A program made the position numbers and the translations under genes. 9,111 bases of DNA. Source: Deltaproteobacteria bacterium. Lineage in GTDB: Bacteria > Desulfobacterota > Binatia > Binatales > Binataceae. Location: the NCBI GenBank assembly GCA_021786815.1, contig JAJYMR010000208.1, positions 1 to 9,111 on the forward strand. The letters run 5' to 3'. This document shows, in pieces, positions 5,582 to 9,111 of this stretch. Every line of letters starts with the position of its first letter. Position 1 is the stretch's first letter. A model generated the notes under the pieces. The model had not been told where the DNA came from, searched no databases, and saw nothing but the letters and a program-made list of their open reading frames with translations.

Positions 5582-7747
5582 GTGAATGACACCACTTCGT
5601 CCAGGATCATCCGCCACGCACTCTCCGATGGGCGCGCGGCGCTTTCGGAAATTGAATCAAAGCGCCTGCTCGAGTCGATCGGAATCCCGACCGCGATACC
5701 CGAACCGGCGGCGACGGCCGACGAGGCCGCGTCTGCCGCCGAACGAATCGGATTCCCGGTCGTGCTCAAGGTTATCTCGCCTGAAGTCAGTCACAAGAGC
5801 GAAGTCGGCGGCGTGCTTCTCGCGCTCAACTCCGCGGCCGAGGTGCGCGACGGTTTCGAGCGCATCCGGCGAAACCTCGCGGCGAAGGCGCCGGGCGCGC
5901 GCTTCGAGGGCGTCGCGGTGCAGGCGATGGCGCCGGAGGGGGTTGAGCTTATCGCCGGGATAATCCGCGACGAGCGTTTCGGGCCGCTGGTGATGGCGGG
6001 TGTTGGCGGCGTTTTCGTCGAGGTGCTGAAGGACACCGCGCTTCGGCTCGCGCCGGTTGACGAGAGCGAGGCGCGCGCGATGCTCTCGGAACTGCGCGGC
6101 GCGCCGCTTCTCGGCGGCGTGCGCGGCAGGCTCGCGGGCGACACGGATGCAGTCGCAAACCTGGTCGCGGCGCTGTCGCGATTCGCCGCTGAAAATCCCG
6201 AGGTGCGCGAGATCGACCTGAATCCAATCGCCGCCTATCCCGACGGCGTCCGCGTGCTCGACGCGCGGATCCTTCTCGGCGAGCCCAAGGCCGCGCCCGC
6301 ACCCGATCCGAACAAGGTGGCGCGAATCGAAAACCTGAAGCGCGCATTCGCCGCGAAGACGGTCGCGGTTATCGGCGACAAGCGGATGGGCGGCTATATG
6401 TGGCTGCGCGCGATGAGCACCTTCACCGGCAAGCTCTACTCGGTGCAGATTGATCCCAACGAGATTCCCGGAATCGAGGCGATGGGCGTCGATAACCGCA
6501 AGAGCCTCGCCGAAATCCCCGAGCGCGTCGACTACGCGGTGAGCGCGGTGCCCCGGCAGGTTGCGCCGCGGATTCTGAAGGACTGCGTCGCGAACAAGGT
6601 CGGAGCGATCGGCTTCTTCACCTCGGGCTTTTCCGAAACCGGCGAGGAACTCGGCGTCCGCCTCGAACAGGATCTCAAGGAGAACGCGCTCGGCTCGGAT
6701 ATCGCCCTGGTCGGGCCGAACTGCATGGGGCTTTACAGTCCTGCGGTCGGACTGCGCAATTTTCCCGAAGAAACGACCGGCGCGGGCGGCGACGTCTGCT
6801 ACATCTCGCAGAGCGGAACCCATACGATCAACTTCTGCATGCAGGCGCCCGCGCGCGGAATCAAAATCAACACGGCCGCGTCGATTGGAAACGTGCTGGT
6901 GCTCGAGGCCGCCGACTATATCGACATGATGGCCGCCGATCCGGCGACGCGCGTGCTCGGGATGTATATCGAGGGCGTGCGCGATGGCCGGCGCTTTTTC
7001 GAAAGCGTGCGCCGCGCGGCGCGCCGAATCCCGGTGCTGGTATGGAAGGGCGGCGTAACCGAGGCCGGAGCGCGCGCGACCTTCTCGCACACGGCTTCGC
7101 TCGCCACGCCCGACGCGGTGTGGCGCGCGATGATGCGTCAGAGCGGGGCGGTCCAGGTGGAGAGCCTGGATGCGATGCTCGACGCGGTCGAGCTTGTCGC
7201 GCGCGGCAAGCCGCTCAAGGGACGCAGGATGGGACTCGTCGCGATGACCGGCGGGCAATCGGTGGTAATCACCGATACGTTCGCGGGCGCAGGGTTGGAA
7301 ATACCGGCATTGTCCGAGTCCTCGTACGACGAATTGAAAAGCTTCTTCAATATCGTGGGCGGAAGCTACCGCAACCCGCTCGACGCAGGCGGAACGATCG
7401 GCGGCGGAATGCACCTCGGGAATCTCGAGCGCATTCTCGCGATTCTCGACCGCGACCCGGTAATCGATGCGATCGTGCTGGAGATCGGCACCGGCCTTCG
7501 AGCCTCGCGATGGGCCACGCACGAGGACGAGATAACCGGCCTGCTCGACAAGGTCGGCGAGTTCGCCGGCCGCTCGGGCAAGCCTTTCGCCGTGGTGCTC
7601 CATCCGGCGCACGTCGAGGAGATCGTCGCGCGCGCAAAGCATCTGGCGCGCGAACGGGGACTGGTCGTGTTCGACAGCTTCGAGCGCGCGGCGGGCGCTT
7701 TTCGCGCGGCGGCGCAATGCGCCGAGGCGCGTGCGCGTCTCGGATAA
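5582..7747 (+). CDS. NDP-forming acyl-CoA synthetase, fused beta-alpha (ATP-grasp first)
   Basis: The 721-residue fusion resembles ADP-forming acetate/acyl-CoA synthetases, which interconvert acyl-CoA + ADP + phosphate and acid + CoA + ATP. The ATP-grasp (beta) half is about 1-232: VVLKVISPEVSHKSEVGGV (60-78) contains H71, and EIDLNPI (210-216) is the metal-binding strand. The alpha half follows: CoA-binding Rossmann fold from VAVIGDKRMGG (261-271), VGPNCMGL (377-384), YISQSG (407-412), and EAGARATFSHTASLA (494-508) with H503. H71 and H503 match the two histidines that relay phosphate in this family. Many bacterial fusions have the opposite order, alpha first. The GTG at 5582 fits the usual family N-terminus; GTG 5528 is an alternative, and no clear ribosome site is seen. 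The acyl substrate is unknown; a CoA-transferase or protein acetyltransferase role is unlikely because no GNAT domain is present. Confidence 0.88.
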   Translation: MNDTTSSRIIRHALSDGRAALSEIESKRLLESIGIPTAIPEPAATADEAASAAERIGFPVVLKVISPEVSHKSEVGGVLLALNSAAEVRDGFERIRRNLAAKAPGARFEGVAVQAMAPEGVELIAGIIRDERFGPLVMAGVGGVFVEVLKDTALRLAPVDESEARAMLSELRGAPLLGGVRGRLAGDTDAVANLVAALSRFAAENPEVREIDLNPIAAYPDGVRVLDARILLGEPKAAPAPDPNKVARIENLKRAFAAKTVAVIGDKRMGGYMWLRAMSTFTGKLYSVQIDPNEIPGIEAMGVDNRKSLAEIPERVDYAVSAVPRQVAPRILKDCVANKVGAIGFFTSGFSETGEELGVRLEQDLKENALGSDIALVGPNCMGLYSPAVGLRNFPEETTGAGGDVCYISQSGTHTINFCMQAPARGIKINTAASIGNVLVLEAADYIDMMAADPATRVLGMYIEGVRDGRRFFESVRRAARRIPVLVWKGGVTEAGARATFSHTASLATPDAVWRAMMRQSGAVQVESLDAMLDAVELVARGKPLKGRRMGLVAMTGGQSVVITDTFAGAGLEIPALSESSYDELKSFFNIVGGSYRNPLDAGGTIGGGMHLGNLERILAILDRDPVIDAIVLEIGTGLRASRWATHEDEITGLLDKVGEFAGRSGKPFAVVLHPAHVEEIVARAKHLARERGLVVFDSFERAAGAFRAAAQCAEARARLG

Positions 7748-7807
7748 GGCTCGGGGAGCCGCGCACCGGCCGGTCCGGGCGCTGGGGAATCCCGCGAGCG
7801 AACGGGT

Positions 7808-7836
7808 TATAATCGTTTGCGAAGCGTCGCTTCGCA
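7808..7836 (+). promoter_or_regulatory. TATAAT box with a hairpin at the predicted mRNA 5' end
   Basis: A perfect -10 box, TATAAT, lies at 7808-7813; no good -35 is seen at 16-18 bp. Transcription would start near 7820. TGCGAAGC (7818-7825) and GCTTCGCA (7829-7836) form an 8-bp stem with a GTC loop, so the transcript would begin inside or at the base of this hairpin. Only AGACGG separates it from the methyltransferase ATG region, and no Shine-Dalgarno is present. Confidence 0.55.
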
Positions 7837-7842
7837 GACGGC

Positions 7843-8448
7843 ATGGCGGACGATTTCCGGCGGCATCATCTCGAAGAGCACGACTGGCATTCGGAGCACT
7901 ACGTTGACGAATGGCTGGCCGGCGACTTAAAGCGCGAGTCGCGCCGCGCGGTGGTGCGTACGATGCTCGCGCATGCGGGCGTTTCAAACGACGCGAAAAT
8001 CGAAGTGCTCGACATTGGCGCCGGCGACGGGCTGGTTGCGGAGGAGGTGCTGCGCGCCCTTCCGAATGCGCGCGCGACACTGCTCGATTACTCGGAGCCG
8101 ATGCTCGCTCGGGCTCGCGAGCGGCTCAACGATTTCCCACGGCGCGTGCGTTTCGTGACGGGCGATCTCGCAGGCGACGAATGGACGGCGCGGATCGGCG
8201 GACCGTTCGATCTTGCCGTGTCCGCTATCGCGATTCACAACCTGCGCCGCCCTGAACTGATCGCGGCGTGCTACCGCGCGATCTTCTCCGTGCTCAAGCC
8301 GGGCGGAACGTTTCTCGATCTCGACCTGCCGACGATTTCGGGTGGTCTCGACGCGCATCTTGGATGGCTTCGTGAAGCCGGCTTCGAGAGCGTCGAATGC
8401 GTCTATTTCGAAGAGCCGCGCGCGATCTTCGCGGCGCGCCGCCGCTAG
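7843..8448 (+). CDS. Class I SAM-dependent methyltransferase
   Basis: The 201-residue protein has the class I methyltransferase core. Motif I is VLDIGAGDG (55-63), which binds the methionine part of SAM. D82 in LLDYSEPML is the acidic residue expected to hold the ribose. GDL (107-109) and FDLAVSAIAIHNL (122-134) form the next strands, LKPGG (151-155) is motif V, and HLGWLREAGFESVE (172-185) matches the usual C-terminal helix and strand. The N-terminus (HDWHSEHYVDEWL, 13-25) resembles small-molecule methyltransferases related to the trans-aconitate and ubiquinone types, but the acceptor is unknown. It is slightly short, with little between strands 5 and 6. It starts 95 bp after the synthetase with its own TATAAT, so it is probably transcribed separately. 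It converges on the propeller gene, with 20 bp between stops and no clear terminator. Confidence 0.85.
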   Translation: MADDFRRHHLEEHDWHSEHYVDEWLAGDLKRESRRAVVRTMLAHAGVSNDAKIEVLDIGAGDGLVAEEVLRALPNARATLLDYSEPMLARARERLNDFPRRVRFVTGDLAGDEWTARIGGPFDLAVSAIAIHNLRRPELIAACYRAIFSVLKPGGTFLDLDLPTISGGLDAHLGWLREAGFESVECVYFEEPRAIFAARRR

Positions 8449-8468
8449 CGCCTGGCGTTCGCGCCGTT

Positions 8469-9111
8469 TCACTTGCCCGCGATCAGGCGATAGCAGGCAA
8501 ATCCGCGTAACGTGCCGACGAAGACGCTTCGGCTTCCGAATCCAAGATTTGGAAAGCGCGGCACCGGACCGAGATTGTCGGACGGGCTGCGCGACGAATC
8601 GAAAAGCGGCTTTCCGCTGACGGCGTCGTAGGCGCGAAGGACGCCGGGCTTTGAGAAATCGCCGCCCGCGTCAACGATCCACACGGTCGCCGAGCGCCCC
8701 GTCTTCGCGACCATCGGCGAGCCCGAATATTTTCCAAACGCGACGCCTGCGTTCCATCGTTCGACCAGTTTCGGAGCGCCGTTTTTGACTTCAAGATCGT
8801 AACAGATCAATCCCGGCATCCCGGAACCGCTGACGAAGACGAGGTGCTGGTCGCCGATTTGAAGATAGGCGGGGGCGCCCTTGGCGCCGGCCACGAAGGC
8901 TTTGATTCTCTCGAGCGCATGGCTCCATTTCCCGAGCCTTCGCTGATCGAGCAGGAAGACGCTTCCGTCCTTCGCGCCGACAACCAGCGTCGCGCGCCCG
9001 TCAACCGGCGGAATCAGCAACGGACTCGAGCTGCCGAGTTCGAGGTCGCGGGCGTTGAGACTCTCCGCGTCCTCGGGCTGGAACCAATCGAGCACGCGAA
9101 GCTCCGGCGTG
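8469..9111 (-). CDS. PQQ-type beta-propeller protein, C-terminal part (start outside window)
   Basis: The reading frame runs off the right edge; 213 C-terminal residues are visible. Propeller-blade signatures recur: SSSPLLIPPVDGRATLVVGA then KDGSVFLLD (about 28-55), and SGSPMVAKTGRSATVWIVDA then GVLRAYDAVSGKPLFDSS (about 129-173). The pattern of SP-hydrophobic entry, G-x-hydrophobic-x-AYDA and G(K)PL(F) is that of PQQ-like or BamB-like repeats. At least three blades seem present. The GTG at 9093-9095 is not a convincing start because the frame continues upstream (PELRVLDWFQPED) and there is no ribosome site. Such proteins are usually periplasmic or cell-surface, either as scaffolds or as quinoprotein dehydrogenases. 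No catalytic or quinone-binding residues can be assigned in this fragment, so a non-enzymatic propeller is as likely. Confidence 0.75.
   Translation of the reverse strand, partial: TPELRVLDWFQPEDAESLNARDLELGSSSPLLIPPVDGRATLVVGAKDGSVFLLDQRRLGKWSHALERIKAFVAGAKGAPAYLQIGDQHLVFVSGSGMPGLICYDLEVKNGAPKLVERWNAGVAFGKYSGSPMVAKTGRSATVWIVDAGGDFSKPGVLRAYDAVSGKPLFDSSRSPSDNLGPVPRFPNLGFGSRSVFVGTLRGFACYRLIAGK

Noticed and set aside
7748..7774. GGCTC/GAGCC stem and ACCGGCCGGT palindrome after the synthetase as a terminator
   Set aside because: The stem is only 5 bp and neither is followed by T residues; likely chance in GC-rich DNA.
5657..8080. An 807-codon minus-strand open frame across the synthetase and methyltransferase
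   Set aside because: It is antisense to two genes with clear motifs; its composition is Arg/Ala/His-rich with no domain. Long antisense openings are common in GC-rich genes.
8420..8468. Short GC palindromes between the convergent methyltransferase and propeller genes
   Set aside because: They are low-complexity GC pairings inside or next to coding sequence with no T-run; no terminator can be supported.
1..9111. CRISPR array, tRNA, rRNA, insertion sequence or prophage elements
   Set aside because: I found no regularly spaced repeats, cloverleaf, transposase, integrase or terminal repeats in either strand.

Overview
The window is GC-rich (strong GC bias at third codon positions in every gene) and bacterial. 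Gene content (a Tat-exported flavoprotein, a TetR regulator, an NDP-forming acyl-CoA synthetase, a 2-hydroxyacid dehydrogenase, a TadG-like pilus protein) suits a metabolically versatile, probably uncultured soil or sediment bacterium. A lineage such as Binatota or another deltaproteobacteria-like group is possible, but this is inference from gene style, not something the sequence proves.

Layout, left to right: the C-terminal tail of an unrecognised plus-strand gene (3-119); a 520-base non-coding stretch (120-640) with a strong hairpin, short repeats, a promoter candidate and a hairpin-rich leader; an orphan TadG-like gene (641-1636, plus); a short remnant resembling the 3' end of a 2-hydroxyacid dehydrogenase (about 1664-1738, minus); then a minus-strand operon of a TetR regulator (3620-4402) and a Tat-exported BBE-like FAD oxidoreductase (1743-3623), joined by an ATGA overlap and preceded by a promoter that holds a perfect 19-bp palindrome. 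Next is a D-2-hydroxyacid dehydrogenase (4501-5526, minus), divergent from a 721-residue NDP-forming acyl-CoA synthetase (5582-7747, plus) across 55 bp. A small SAM methyltransferase with its own TATAAT box (7843-8448, plus) follows. The last gene is a PQQ-type beta-propeller protein (8469 to beyond 9111, minus), convergent with the methyltransferase.

How they work together: the TetR and oxidoreductase form a self-contained regulator-enzyme unit, and the palindrome makes autoregulation likely. The dehydrogenase and synthetase share a promoter region and could act on related hydroxy-acid or acyl-CoA metabolites, but no pathway can be named. The other genes look like independent units. I found no CRISPR array, tRNA, rRNA, insertion sequence or clear defence or biosynthetic system. 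The most distinctive signals are regulatory DNA and the dehydrogenase remnant.
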